Shown here one piece after another: positions 7,588 to 17,215 of a DNA stretch of 64,000 bases. Every line of letters begins with the position of its first letter. Positions within the stretch are counted from its first letter, which is position 1. The position numbers and the translations under genes are program-made. The notes below the pieces were generated by a model. It saw only the letters and a program-made list of their open reading frames with translations, did not search any database and was not told the DNA's origin. This DNA comes from JALQTD01 sp036825655 (GTDB taxonomy: Bacteria > Bacteroidota > Bacteroidia > Flavobacteriales_D > Sanyastnellaceae). The stretch spans positions 1 to 64,000 of the forward strand of contig DAISXU010000001.1 of assembly GCA_036825655.1 (NCBI GenBank), given 5' to 3'.

Positions 7588-10062
7588 TTAATCAAACAAG
7601 CCTCCATCCCCAGAAACCCCTCCACCAAAGGGCAATCCCCTCAAAGATTGGCTTTGCTCACAGTCCAAAGAATCCAACCCCAGAGACTCCGGGATGGTGA
7701 AATCAGCTCCACTCAGGCCTATGCGGTTATCTGCAAGGGCCGCTTTCATGTAGTAGCCAAAAATTGGCAGCGCCGTATTCGCTCCTTGACCATTCGTGGT
7801 CGTGCTGAACCTGACGGCGGGGTCTTGCGCTCCCACCCACACCCCGGTAACCAAATCGGGTGTCAGTCCCATGAACCACCCGTCTGTGTTGCTTTGAGTG
7901 GTTCCTGTTTTACCAGCCATTGGGATTCGTATCCCATCATAGGCACGAGACGCCAAATCCATTCGCAAGCGCACTCCAGTGCCTTTGCGTTTGCCCGTTT
8001 CGATGCTGTAAGCACCATCCACAACACCCTTCATCATTTGGACAATGGTCGCCGCAGTGCGGGCGTCCAATCCTTGATGAATCTCCGGCTCCGGCGTGTA
8101 AATCACGTTCCCAAATTTGTCCTCAATTCGAGCGATGTAGGTTGGACGGACGTAAACTCCTCCATTGACAAGCGCCGCATTCGCCCCCGTGATTTCTTTT
8201 AAAGTCAGCTGCGCTGCGCCCAAGGCGATCGATGGGACCTCCGGAATGGTGGATTCTATTCCCAAAGCGTAAGCCAACTCTGCAACTCGGTGAGCTCCAA
8301 AATCCTTGATCAACTTCGCCGTTACGGTGTTCATTGAATTGGCGAGCGCATACTCCAAAGTCACAATGTCGCCGTATTCAAAATCGGAGTTGTCCGGACA
8401 CCAATCTGGCTGACCGTCTGGCATCTCAATGCAAATCTTCTGGTTTGGAATTTCGGTGCAGCGCTCCAATCCATAGCGCAATGCTGTGGCGTAGACGAAG
8501 GGCTTGAAAATCGATCCCACCTGCCTCCTGCTCTGGCTCACGTTGTCGTATTTGAAGTGGCGATAATCAATGCCACCGACCCAAGCCTTAATGTGGCCTG
8601 TTTGCGGCTCAATCGACATCAGCCCCGCGTGCAAAAAGTGCTTGCGATAGCGAATGGAATCCATCGGAGTCATCACCGTATCTACGCCGCCTGCATGCGA
8701 AAATATCCGCATGGGAACGGGGGCCTCGAATGCATCCTCAATTTCCTTTTCCGAAGGGCGGTGCCAAGTATGGCTGCATCCTCCTTTCTCCGCATTGCAC
8801 TCCCACATGCTCCCCTCTGGTGCTTTTCGAATGTAAAACCCTGGGCGTTTGCACTCGGGGCATAGTTTTCCTGAAGCAATGAGAAAACGCTCACTCTCCC
8901 GCATGGCCCGGTCCATGATGGCATCCCGCGTGTTGCGATCAATTCCCGAATAAAAAGGCCAATCAGATTTTGATCGGCGGCGTAAATCACGGTCCAAAGT
9001 GCCTTGCAGCTCATTTGCCAAGTGCGCATGAACGGCATCTTCAGCCGCCCGCTGTAACCGGCTGTCAATCGTAGAAAACACCTGAATTCCATCCCGATAC
9101 AAATCGTATGGTGAACCGTCCGCCTTGCGAATGATGTATTGGCCATTGGCATCCTTTTCGGCCAACAAGCTCTTCAACTCCGCACGAAGCTCTTCTCTGA
9201 AATAGGGCGCTATGCCTTCATCGTGACTTACTCGTTGGAAATTGATTCCCAAAGGCAACTCGGCCAATGAGTCGCAAGCCGCCCGCGTCAAGCGATCGTA
9301 CTTTACCATTTGGTTGAGCACCACATTCCGCCGGTTCATGACGAGCTCCGGGCGGCGGAGTGGGTTGTAGAGCGCGCTGTTCTTCAACATCCCAACCAAC
9401 ATGGCCGACTCTTGAATGTTGAGCTCATTGACGTCTTTGTCAAAGTAAATGTTGGCCGCTGATTTGATCCCAACAGCTTGATTCAAGAAATCATATCGGT
9501 TCAAGTAGAGCGCGATGATTTCTCCTTTCGTGTAGTGCCGTTCAAGGCGGGCGGCGATGATCCACTCTTGGGGCTTTTGCAGCAAGGCCCGCTTGATCAA
9601 ACTCGTTTGATCGTAGGATTCCGTAAACAAGAGTTTTGCCAATTGCTGCGTGATTGTACTGCCTCCCCCGCGCGAGCCCATAAAGGCAATGGCCCTTGCC
9701 AAGCCAATGAAATCCAATCCACTGTGCGATTCAAATCGGGCGTCCTCTGTGCTGATCAAAGCACCAATGAGGTGATCGGGCAATTCTTCGAATCGCGAAT
9801 CGGAGCGGTTTTCTGCGTAGTAGCGACCAATTACCCGACCGTCGGAAGAATACACTCGGGTGGCCAAATCCGTTTTCGGATTGGCCAAGGTTTCCGTGTT
9901 TGGTAAATCCCCCATCGAACCAATGAGCACCAAGCCTGCCAGACCAAACAATGGCCCCAAACCCAGCAACCAAAGCCACCTGGCCTGCCGACCAAAACGC
10001 GATTTGGAAGGCGCAGCGCTTGGCTTACCCTTCGATTTCTTTTGTTGTTGTTTCGCTGACAT
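7588..10062 (-). CDS. mrcA: Bifunctional penicillin-binding protein 1A with a Cys4 insert
   Basis: Class A penicillin-binding protein that polymerises and cross-links peptidoglycan on the outer face of the inner membrane. After a basic Lys/Gln-rich cytoplasmic tail comes one membrane segment (about residues 28-50), a glycosyltransferase-51 domain (catalytic E106 in STEDARF; GGGSTITQQ) and a transpeptidase domain with S517-x-x-K520, S576-M-N578 and K718-T-G720. Between them sits a C401-x2-C404-x17-C422-x6-C429 pattern that resembles a zinc ribbon. Start chosen at the ATG at 10062, just before the Lys-rich tail; the longer open frame begins upstream without a matching N-terminus. 824 aa. The CoA-transferase genes follow after 13 bp. 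Confidence 0.95.
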   Translation of the reverse strand: MSAKQQQKKSKGKPSAAPSKSRFGRQARWLWLLGLGPLFGLAGLVLIGSMGDLPNTETLANPKTDLATRVYSSDGRVIGRYYAENRSDSRFEELPDHLIGALISTEDARFESHSGLDFIGLARAIAFMGSRGGGSTITQQLAKLLFTESYDQTSLIKRALLQKPQEWIIAARLERHYTKGEIIALYLNRYDFLNQAVGIKSAANIYFDKDVNELNIQESAMLVGMLKNSALYNPLRRPELVMNRRNVVLNQMVKYDRLTRAACDSLAELPLGINFQRVSHDEGIAPYFREELRAELKSLLAEKDANGQYIIRKADGSPYDLYRDGIQVFSTIDSRLQRAAEDAVHAHLANELQGTLDRDLRRRSKSDWPFYSGIDRNTRDAIMDRAMRESERFLIASGKLCPECKRPGFYIRKAPEGSMWECNAEKGGCSHTWHRPSEKEIEDAFEAPVPMRIFSHAGGVDTVMTPMDSIRYRKHFLHAGLMSIEPQTGHIKAWVGGIDYRHFKYDNVSQSRRQVGSIFKPFVYATALRYGLERCTEIPNQKICIEMPDGQPDWCPDNSDFEYGDIVTLEYALANSMNTVTAKLIKDFGAHRVAELAYALGIESTIPEVPSIALGAAQLTLKEITGANAALVNGGVYVRPTYIARIEDKFGNVIYTPEPEIHQGLDARTAATIVQMMKGVVDGAYSIETGKRKGTGVRLRMDLASRAYDGIRIPMAGKTGTTQSNTDGWFMGLTPDLVTGVWVGAQDPAVRFSTTTNGQGANTALPIFGYYMKAALADNRIGLSGADFTIPESLGLDSLDCEQSQSLRGLPFGGGVSGDGGLFD

Positions 10063-10164
10063 TTCAACTGCAAGATTAGGCAAACCGCGGCAACTGCCCA
10101 TGCCCTTGAGGCTCTTCTATCCGTTAAACGATGCAATGCTTCCTACTAAGCCGCGGGTTCGCCC

Positions 10165-10172
10165 TATTTTTG
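10165..10172 (+). promoter_or_regulatory. Candidate -7 element (TAnnTTTG) upstream of rseP
   Basis: TATTTTTG matches the Bacteroidota -7 consensus exactly and lies 20 bases before the rseP start, in the 130-base divergent space shared with mrcA. I see no good TTG -33 element at the usual distance, so support is partial. Confidence 0.35.
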
Positions 10173-10192
10173 CCCTTCACGAAAGCAAACGC

Positions 10193-11527
10193 ATGGTTGC
10201 CCTGATCAAAGCCGCTCAACTTCTACTGAGCCTGTCCATCCTGATTTTCTTGCACGAACTCGGTCACTATTTCGCAGCGCGAAAATTCAACACGCGGGTA
10301 GAGAAATTCTATTTATTCATGAACCCCTGGTTCTCCCTGTACAAGAAGCAAATTGGGGAGACCGAGTGGGGATTGGGTTGGCTGCCGCTGGGCGGGTATG
10401 TGAAGATTTCTGGGATGATCGACGAGTCCATGGACAAGGAGCAAATGAAGCAACCCATCCAACCATGGGAATTCAGAGCGAAACCTGCTTGGCAACGTTT
10501 GATCATCATGTTGGGGGGAATCATCGTGAACTTGATTGTTGGTTTTGTCGTGTATGCCATGGTTTTAGGGGTGTGGGGGAAAGATGTACTCCCGATGTCC
10601 AACTTGCCCTACGGCATTGAGGTCAATGAAGAAGTCGCCCATTGGGGATTGGAAAATGGAGACCAAATTACCTCCATCAATGGAGAAGAAGCGCCCGATT
10701 TTGATCGGCTCCGCCAAACCCTCTTCTTCGAGTCCATTCAGTCCCTTGGTGTGGTTCGTGATGGAATCCCCATGACCCTTGCACTGGAAGGCGATTTAGG
10801 TCAAGAAATGGTAGACCACAGTGTTCGCAGGCCTTTCAGTCCTCGGCGCCCATGCGTCATTGAAACCGTGGATCCAGGCTCTCCAGCAGATCGTGGAGGG
10901 CTCGCTCCAGGTGACCGCTTCGTGAGCATCAACGGTGTGCCCACGCGTTTTTACGATGAAGTCGTTGCCGTCCTGAAAGCAAATCCTTCCACGCCATTTG
11001 TTTTGGGAGTTGAGAACGAAGCTGGTTTATCCCGTGAACTAGCTGTCATGACCGATTCCATTGGGCGCATAGGTTTCATCAGTGCTGGACTGAATGCCTT
11101 CCCAGAAATTGAATTCGTGCACATCGATTATGGGCTAGGCGACGCCATCACGGGTGGCTTCTCAACAGCTTGGACTACGCTGCGAGAATACGCTTTGTCG
11201 TTGCGGTTTTTGGCTTCCAAGTCAGGGGCCAGCCAAGTAGGCAGCCTGGTCACCTTCGGGAGTGTCTTTGCTGCGGAATGGGATTGGGAAATTTTCTGGC
11301 GCAACACCGCATTTTTCTCCCTGATTTTAGCGTTCATGAACCTGCTGCCCATCCCGGGTTTGGATGGCGGACACGTCATGTTCCTGCTCTACGAAATGGT
11401 TGTCGGCAAACCTGCCCCACAGCGATTCATGGAAATCGCCCAAGTGGTTGGTTTCATTTTCTTGATTCTCCTGATGATGTTCGCGCTGGGGAATGACTTG
11501 TTTCGGGTGTTCACGGGGCAATTCTAA
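10193..11527 (+). CDS. rseP: Site-2 intramembrane zinc metalloprotease RseP
   Basis: Intramembrane protease that cuts transmembrane substrates such as anti-sigma factors and remnant signal peptides. The zinc motif HELGH (residues 21-25) sits inside the first membrane helix, and the third zinc ligand is in the C-terminal LDG motif (D391), as in all family members. Two periplasmic PDZ-like regions lie between them; the second holds GSPADRGGLAPGD. 444 aa is the normal length. The open frame extends upstream over mrcA, but the ATG at 10193 puts the HELGH helix at the family position. Confidence 0.94.
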   Translation: MVALIKAAQLLLSLSILIFLHELGHYFAARKFNTRVEKFYLFMNPWFSLYKKQIGETEWGLGWLPLGGYVKISGMIDESMDKEQMKQPIQPWEFRAKPAWQRLIIMLGGIIVNLIVGFVVYAMVLGVWGKDVLPMSNLPYGIEVNEEVAHWGLENGDQITSINGEEAPDFDRLRQTLFFESIQSLGVVRDGIPMTLALEGDLGQEMVDHSVRRPFSPRRPCVIETVDPGSPADRGGLAPGDRFVSINGVPTRFYDEVVAVLKANPSTPFVLGVENEAGLSRELAVMTDSIGRIGFISAGLNAFPEIEFVHIDYGLGDAITGGFSTAWTTLREYALSLRFLASKSGASQVGSLVTFGSVFAAEWDWEIFWRNTAFFSLILAFMNLLPIPGLDGGHVMFLLYEMVVGKPAPQRFMEIAQVVGFIFLILLMMFALGNDLFRVFTGQF

Positions 11528-11559
11528 TAATTGCGTAGTTTAGGCTTGCAACGCAGCTC

Positions 11560-12969
11560 ATGAACGTATCGGACATCAACGCCTACGGCCTCGTGATCGG
11601 AGGGTCCCTGGTGATCATCCTTTCCTACTTTGCCAATTTGCTGGCAAAGAAGACGAACATTCCAAGTGTGTTGGTACTCATCGGCATGGGCGTAGCCATT
11701 CGGCAAGGACTGAATGCCATGGGGCTGACCTCCATCCCTTTTGAAGGGCTGGTCCTCGAACTGCTGGGCACCGTGGGATTGATTTTCATTGTGCTCGAAG
11801 CCGCATTGGACCTGCAGCTCACCCGCGAAAAACGCTCGTTGATCATCAAGAGTGCTTCATTGGCTTTGCTCGCCCTTACAGGGAGTTCATTGGCCATTGC
11901 TTGGTTTTTAGGAGTGAGCATGGACATTCCGTTTTACGAAGGTTTGGTCTACGGCATTCCTTTGTCCATCATGAGCAGCGCCATCATCATCCCCAGCGTA
12001 GGCGGGTTGGGTCATGACCCCAAAGAATTCATGGTTTATGAGAGTACCTTCTCGGACATTTTTGGCATCATGGCGTTCTACCTGTTGCTTGGAAACGCAA
12101 AATCTGCATCGCCGCAAGAGGTCTTACTGAGCATCGGATCCAACCTCATACTCACGTTGGTCATCGCAATCATCGTCAGTTATCTGCTGGTTTGGGTCCT
12201 TCAAAAAATCAAGAGCTCTGTCAAACTCTTCTTGAGCATCGCGGTGCTTCTGTTGATTTATTCCATCCAGAAGCTCTTGCACTTGAGCCCCCTCATTTTG
12301 ATCCTGATTTTTGGTTTAATGTTGAACAACCACAGGCTGTTCTTTCCCCATTGGCGAAAGGTCATGCTTGGCACGCGCCTAGGTCGTTGGTGGGGAATAT
12401 CCGAGGGGGTTGTCGATGGCCCTGGCTGGCCCGCTAACCTGCTTGACGACCAGCGGATGAGCGCCCTTCACCACGATTACCACTTACTCACTTTGGAGAG
12501 TGCTTTTGTCATCCGAACATTCTTCTTTGTCTTGTTTGGCATGACGGTCTCTTTGGCTGCGTTGAGTGACTTGCAGGTCATCACGGAAGGGCTGATTATT
12601 TGCGTCATCCTTTTTGCAACACGTTTCCTCTTCCTCTTGATTTTCAAAAGGGAATTCATGTTCCCTCTCTTGTACATCGCGCCTCGGGGATTGATCACCA
12701 TCCTCTTGTTCTTCCAAATCCAAAGTTCCTACCCAGAAATGCTTCAGCCCGCATTCGATCAGGGCATTTTACTGGTGGTTATCCTTGTAACGAGCATTGT
12801 CATGACGGTCGCGTTGGTCCAACATGGCCTGGGGGTGCGAGAAATCCCACGAGAACCTGGAACGGCCGCCTTGGAGTTGGACCATCATAGTGAAGAAACA
12901 TCGAGCGGCACAAACCAGCCCCCAGGCGATCGCCTCACCCAACCTCCGAGTTCCAACACCATCAACTGA
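11560..12969 (+). CDS. Cation/proton antiporter, CPA1 (NhaP-like) family
   Basis: Inner-membrane antiporter that probably exchanges Na+ or K+ for H+. About 12 hydrophobic segments fill residues 10-420, with a polar pair in FSDIFGIMAF at the position where CPA transporters carry their ion-binding acidic residue. The soluble C-terminal tail (about 45 residues, rich in Glu, Ser, Thr and Pro) has no recognisable domain and is encoded where the gene overlaps the 3' end of dprA on the other strand. It follows rseP by 32 bp. Ion specificity cannot be read from the sequence. Confidence 0.85.
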   Translation: MNVSDINAYGLVIGGSLVIILSYFANLLAKKTNIPSVLVLIGMGVAIRQGLNAMGLTSIPFEGLVLELLGTVGLIFIVLEAALDLQLTREKRSLIIKSASLALLALTGSSLAIAWFLGVSMDIPFYEGLVYGIPLSIMSSAIIIPSVGGLGHDPKEFMVYESTFSDIFGIMAFYLLLGNAKSASPQEVLLSIGSNLILTLVIAIIVSYLLVWVLQKIKSSVKLFLSIAVLLLIYSIQKLLHLSPLILILIFGLMLNNHRLFFPHWRKVMLGTRLGRWWGISEGVVDGPGWPANLLDDQRMSALHHDYHLLTLESAFVIRTFFFVLFGMTVSLAALSDLQVITEGLIICVILFATRFLFLLIFKREFMFPLLYIAPRGLITILLFFQIQSSYPEMLQPAFDQGILLVVILVTSIVMTVALVQHGLGVREIPREPGTAALELDHHSEETSSGTNQPPGDRLTQPPSSNTIN

Positions 12970-13937
12970 GAACGGACGCGGCTTGGTACCAAATTCACTT
13001 CCATCGATAACGTCTTCACTGAGCACCCTCCACTCCCTTGGAGGGCCTTCCACAACTCCAAGATTGGAGCCGGGGGCAGGTGTTTTTTCGGTGCATTCAT
13101 CGGCGAAGAATGTGCAGCAATTGGCACTTCTGTAACTTCTTGAATGGCGAGGGCTCCTTGGTCAATCCAAGCCCGATTTCCTTGCCAAATGGCAGCCTCA
13201 TCCTTTGGGTTCAAAATCAACACATCGCGATGGTAATCCGCAGCAAGTTCGGCTGTGATCATGCCTCCGCCCCGCTGAGGACTCTGAACGAGCACGGTCC
13301 GTTCTGCCATTCCCGCCACGATCCGGTTCCGCTGTGCAAAGCACCAGCGATCCACCCGAGATGCGACCGGATATTCTGAGATCCATGCCCCCTCGGCGAG
13401 CATTCCATTGGCCCACTTCCGATGCCCAACCGGATAGATTTTCTCCAAGCCATGACCGAGGCATGCAATCACTGATCCTCCCGCATCCAAAGCACCGCGC
13501 ATGGCAGCGATGTCAACTCCCATGGCCAAACCACTCACGACCGTACCTCCTGACTCGGCAATTTGAGCGCCCAAACGATGGGCCCAACGCGCGGCATAAT
13601 CCGTGCATTTCCTTGTTCCAACAACCGCTATCATGGGTTTTTGCCAAGCAGAAATTTGGCCTTTTACATGCAAAATAGGCGGCGCGTCGACCAGCTGGCA
13701 AAGGTTCAGCGGATAGTTCGGGTCATCCATGCAAACCACTTGACCTCCAACAGACTTCGTTGCAGCCTCCATCCTCAGCCAGCGCTGGTCCAGTTCACTC
13801 AGCGGAAAAGGCAATAAATGCTTGTGCCGAAGCAACAAATCGTCCAGCTCAACCCCATCGCTCAACGCTTGCCTCACTTTCACCAAACCCCACCCCCTCA
13901 ATTGCGTGACTCCCCACAATGCAGCCCTCCTCGTCAT
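12885..13937 (-). CDS. dprA: DNA-processing protein DprA
   Basis: Binds incoming single-stranded DNA during natural transformation and loads RecA onto it. The Rossmann-like core is clear: VVGTRKCTDYA, SGLAMGVD, a GHGLEKIYP motif, then FAQRNRIVAGM and GGGMITAELA. The C-terminus (about residues 285-350) looks like the DprA winged-helix domain. The ATG at 13937 is taken as start; the longer frame begins at a TTG. The last 85 bases overlap the antiporter gene tail-to-tail. 350 aa, normal for the family. Confidence 0.92.
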   Translation of the reverse strand: MTRRAALWGVTQLRGWGLVKVRQALSDGVELDDLLLRHKHLLPFPLSELDQRWLRMEAATKSVGGQVVCMDDPNYPLNLCQLVDAPPILHVKGQISAWQKPMIAVVGTRKCTDYAARWAHRLGAQIAESGGTVVSGLAMGVDIAAMRGALDAGGSVIACLGHGLEKIYPVGHRKWANGMLAEGAWISEYPVASRVDRWCFAQRNRIVAGMAERTVLVQSPQRGGGMITAELAADYHRDVLILNPKDEAAIWQGNRAWIDQGALAIQEVTEVPIAAHSSPMNAPKKHLPPAPILELWKALQGSGGCSVKTLSMEVNLVPSRVRSQLMVLELGGWVRRSPGGWFVPLDVSSL

Positions 13938-14078
13938 GGCAAATATTTCGAGCAAATGTGCCGTCAGGACGTGCAGGGCGTGTGCATGAATTCACCAGCG
14001 TCGTAAGCTAATTCACCACCGAGCGTGGAGGTTCTGCATACTTGTCGCATCTTGCAGTGATTGAAGAAAACTCGCATC

Positions 14079-16484
14079 ATGAATCGATTGCTGCATTTCC
14101 TAGGGCTGGGCATGGCACTTATTGCGACAAACCTCGTTTCAGCCCAGAAGCTTACCGGAACCATTTCGTCTGCGGAGACAGGAGAATCCCTACCAGGTGC
14201 GCACATCCGTTGCAGCTGCGGGGATGCCCTTGCAACAACAGCGACGGATATCACGGGGACGTTCACTTTGTCCCTTCCGGGATCGCTCCCATGTGAATTG
14301 GAGGCTTCTTTCATCGGCCTGACTTCAGAAACCCTCACTGTTCAATCGCTCGAAGCTATTCAACTCGCGCTTCGTTCTGGCATCGAAGCCATTGGTGCTG
14401 TTGTGGTCAGCGCGGGCCGGTTTGAGCAAGCTGCTGAAAAAGTAACGGTTTCTTTGGATGTGCTGCCACCGCGCATCGTAGAATCAAGAGGCACGACTTC
14501 CCTCGAAACTGCACTGGAACAAAGCCCCGGCGTCAGTTTTGTTGATGGTGAGCCTCAAATTCGGAGCGGAAGTGGATTCAGCTACGGTGCGGGTTCTCGG
14601 GTCATGGTGCTCGTGGATGACTTGCCAATCCTATCGGGTGATGCAGGTAGGCCCACTTGGGGCTTTTTGCCCCTTGAAAACCTAGAGCAAATAGAAATCA
14701 TCAAAGGAGCCTCATCGGTGCTCTATGGAAGCGCCGCGCTCAGCGGTGTGATTAACATTCGCACCCGTTACCCCGATGCGCGACCCATTACCCGAATCAG
14801 CCTGCAGCATGGTGCTTTTTCTGATCCTCGGACGACCCAAGCAAAAACTTGGGCCGGTTCTGCACAGCAATCCAACGTGCGGTTGCTCCACAGCCAACAA
14901 ATCGGCACATGGGATTTGGTTTTGGGAGCCAATTTCCTAGCCGACCAAGGTCCATTGGCCCCCATCAACGACTCCACAGCAGCTTCCGGTTACCAACCCT
15001 TCAAAACGGATCGGTTTCAAAGCCAGCTTCGCGGCAGAATGAACGTTAACCTTCGCAAAAGGGACACGGGCATTGACGGGCTTCAATATGGCTTGAGGAC
15101 CAACTGGCAACTGAGTGATGCCTTGGCTACGTTGATCTGGGCAAATGCTCCAGACTCGATCTACCATGCCGATGGAGGTTCTGCCACGCGCACCCTACAA
15201 ACCGCAGGAACCGTCGATCCATTCGTCAGCTACTTGACTCCGTCTGGCATCAGGCACGACTTAAGAACACGTTGGCAACACTTGGTGAATGTCAATGACA
15301 ACAACCAGAGCAACGCCTCGGATGTAATCTATTCTGAGTACCAAATTCACCTCAACGGCTCTCGTTGGGACCTCCCCGGATTTCACCTCACTGGGGGGTT
15401 GGTTTCCCAAAAGACCTGGAGCTCCGCGGAATTGTACAGTGGAGGAGCAACCAACGGGGAAAATGAAGCGCTCAATGCATCCGTTTACATGCAGGCAGAC
15501 ATGGCAGTTGCAGAGCGTTGGAACCTGTCTACCGGTTTGCGGTATGAGCATTTCAATGTGAACGGCATGAGTTCCAACAAACCTGTTTTCAGGGCTGGAG
15601 CGAACTACCAAGCAGGAAAAGCAACCTACATCCGGGGAAGTTTTGGCCAGGGCTTTCGCTTCCCATCCATTGCAGAGTTGTACATACGAACAGGGCTGGG
15701 AGCCCTCCAAGTTTACCCCAATGAAGAGTTGATCCCAGAATCTTCTTGGTCAGCAGAATTGGCTGTGAAGCAGGGGGTGAAGTGGGGTGGACTGGTTGGG
15801 TTTTTGGACCTGGCCATTTTCGAACAACGTTACCGCGATTTCATTGAATTCACATTCGGTCAGTGGGGGTCCAATACCGATCCTTTGGTGGGATTAGGCT
15901 TTACCAGCAAGAACACTGGAGAGAGCCGGGTCAGTGGGGCTGAAGTGAGCTTCACCGGACGGCTCGAATGGGGAAAGACCACTTTTGATTTCATCGGTGG
16001 CTACACGTTTACCCGCCCCATGTCCATCAGCCCAAGCTACGACTACGGCCTCGACGCCGATACGGAAACCAGCTATTACTCGACGAGTTACGATACCATT
16101 CCCTACACCAACCTCAAAGGAGACACCCTTGGAATTCAACTGAAGTATCGATCGCCGCATTTGGTGAGGTTGGATGTTCAAGCTACACGTGGGAAGTGGA
16201 GTTTGGGGGTATCCGGGCGCTACCAATCTGCCTTGCAGAATTTTGATGATGCCTTTGTCGCCTTTGAACGCTATGGATTTGTGGACTGGGGATTGCAAAA
16301 TTGGTTGCTGAATCACCCCACCCTGCCTTGGATTTGGGATGCAAGGGTTGGATATGATGCAGCCGAGAATCACACCTTATCCTTGGTTGTGAGTAACCTG
16401 GCAAATCAAGAGTATGCCATCCGACCTTTGGCCATTGAATCGCCTCGATTGATTAGCGTGCTGTATACCTTTACCGTCGAATGA
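14079..16484 (+). CDS. TonB-dependent outer-membrane receptor
   Basis: Outer-membrane beta-barrel receptor that imports a scarce ligand using TonB energy. A signal peptide ends near SAQ, followed by a carboxypeptidase-regulatory-like domain (about residues 24-100) typical of Bacteroidota receptors, a plug domain with the VLVDDLP, LEQIEIIKGASSVLYGS and GVINIRT motifs, then about 570 residues of barrel. Overall layout resembles iron-siderophore or vitamin B12 receptors, but no SusD partner is beside it, so polysaccharide uptake is unlikely. The ATG at 14079 is preferred over an in-frame TTG at 14061. The stop overlaps kdsB by 4 bases. Confidence 0.9.
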   Translation: MNRLLHFLGLGMALIATNLVSAQKLTGTISSAETGESLPGAHIRCSCGDALATTATDITGTFTLSLPGSLPCELEASFIGLTSETLTVQSLEAIQLALRSGIEAIGAVVVSAGRFEQAAEKVTVSLDVLPPRIVESRGTTSLETALEQSPGVSFVDGEPQIRSGSGFSYGAGSRVMVLVDDLPILSGDAGRPTWGFLPLENLEQIEIIKGASSVLYGSAALSGVINIRTRYPDARPITRISLQHGAFSDPRTTQAKTWAGSAQQSNVRLLHSQQIGTWDLVLGANFLADQGPLAPINDSTAASGYQPFKTDRFQSQLRGRMNVNLRKRDTGIDGLQYGLRTNWQLSDALATLIWANAPDSIYHADGGSATRTLQTAGTVDPFVSYLTPSGIRHDLRTRWQHLVNVNDNNQSNASDVIYSEYQIHLNGSRWDLPGFHLTGGLVSQKTWSSAELYSGGATNGENEALNASVYMQADMAVAERWNLSTGLRYEHFNVNGMSSNKPVFRAGANYQAGKATYIRGSFGQGFRFPSIAELYIRTGLGALQVYPNEELIPESSWSAELAVKQGVKWGGLVGFLDLAIFEQRYRDFIEFTFGQWGSNTDPLVGLGFTSKNTGESRVSGAEVSFTGRLEWGKTTFDFIGGYTFTRPMSISPSYDYGLDADTETSYYSTSYDTIPYTNLKGDTLGIQLKYRSPHLVRLDVQATRGKWSLGVSGRYQSALQNFDDAFVAFERYGFVDWGLQNWLLNHPTLPWIWDARVGYDAAENHTLSLVVSNLANQEYAIRPLAIESPRLISVLYTFTVE

Positions 16485-17215
16485 AATTCGTCACCCTCGC
16501 GGTCATCCCTGCTCGCTTTGGATCCACTAGATTCCCAGGGAAACCCTTGGCGGATGTGCATGGAATCCCTATGGTTGTGCGTGTGATGCAACGCGCAGAG
16601 GCCTCAGGCGCCTTTCAGAAAGTCATCGTGGCCACAGACGACGCCCGGATTGCCGAGTTGGTAGAGTCGCATGGTGGAACGGCCGTAATGACTGCCGTGG
16701 ATTGCCCCAATGGGACATTTCGTTGCCACGAAGCAACTTTGAACTGGGAAGCACAGGTTGGGGAATCCGTCGATGCCGTCGTCAATGTTCAAGGTGACGA
16801 GCCTTATGTGCATCCTGAGCAACTGAACGAGCTCGTTCGGCTCATCCAAAAACCCGGAGCGGCAGTGGCGACCTTGGCCAAAACAATGCGCGAAGACGCC
16901 TCTGGACTCCACGATCCCAATCGGGTCAAGGTTGTTTGCGATGCCAAAGGGCGGGCTCTGTATTTTTCGCGTTCTGCCATCCCCAATGGCTCTCAAGGTT
17001 GGAATAAACACATCGGGCTCTATGCCTTCACAAGAACAGCACTTGAGGCCATCATTGGTCTGCACCCAACACCGCTCGAAACCATAGAACGCCTTGAGCA
17101 ATTGCGTTGGCTCGAGCACGGTTGGCGGATTGATGTGGGTTTGACCCCACATGAAACCCCAGCGATTGATACCCCTGAAGATTTAGAAAATTTGCCCCAA
17201 TCATTTGATTCATGA
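16481..17215 (+). CDS. kdsB: 3-deoxy-manno-octulosonate cytidylyltransferase
   Basis: Activates Kdo as CMP-Kdo for lipopolysaccharide inner-core synthesis. The nucleotide-binding motif PARFGSTRFPGKPL (residues 9-22) and the VNVQGDEP motif near residue 103 are diagnostic, as is HIGLYAF with DTPEDL near the end. 244 aa, standard length. It is joined by ATGA overlaps to the TonB-dependent receptor upstream and the S9 peptidase downstream, so the whole set is likely one transcript. Its presence shows a Gram-negative outer membrane with Kdo. Confidence 0.96.
   Translation: MKFVTLAVIPARFGSTRFPGKPLADVHGIPMVVRVMQRAEASGAFQKVIVATDDARIAELVESHGGTAVMTAVDCPNGTFRCHEATLNWEAQVGESVDAVVNVQGDEPYVHPEQLNELVRLIQKPGAAVATLAKTMREDASGLHDPNRVKVVCDAKGRALYFSRSAIPNGSQGWNKHIGLYAFTRTALEAIIGLHPTPLETIERLEQLRWLEHGWRIDVGLTPHETPAIDTPEDLENLPQSFDS

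Noticed and set aside
7477..8202. A 241-codon open frame on the plus strand
   Set aside because: It is antisense to the 3' part of mrcA and the start of scoA, both supported by conserved motifs.
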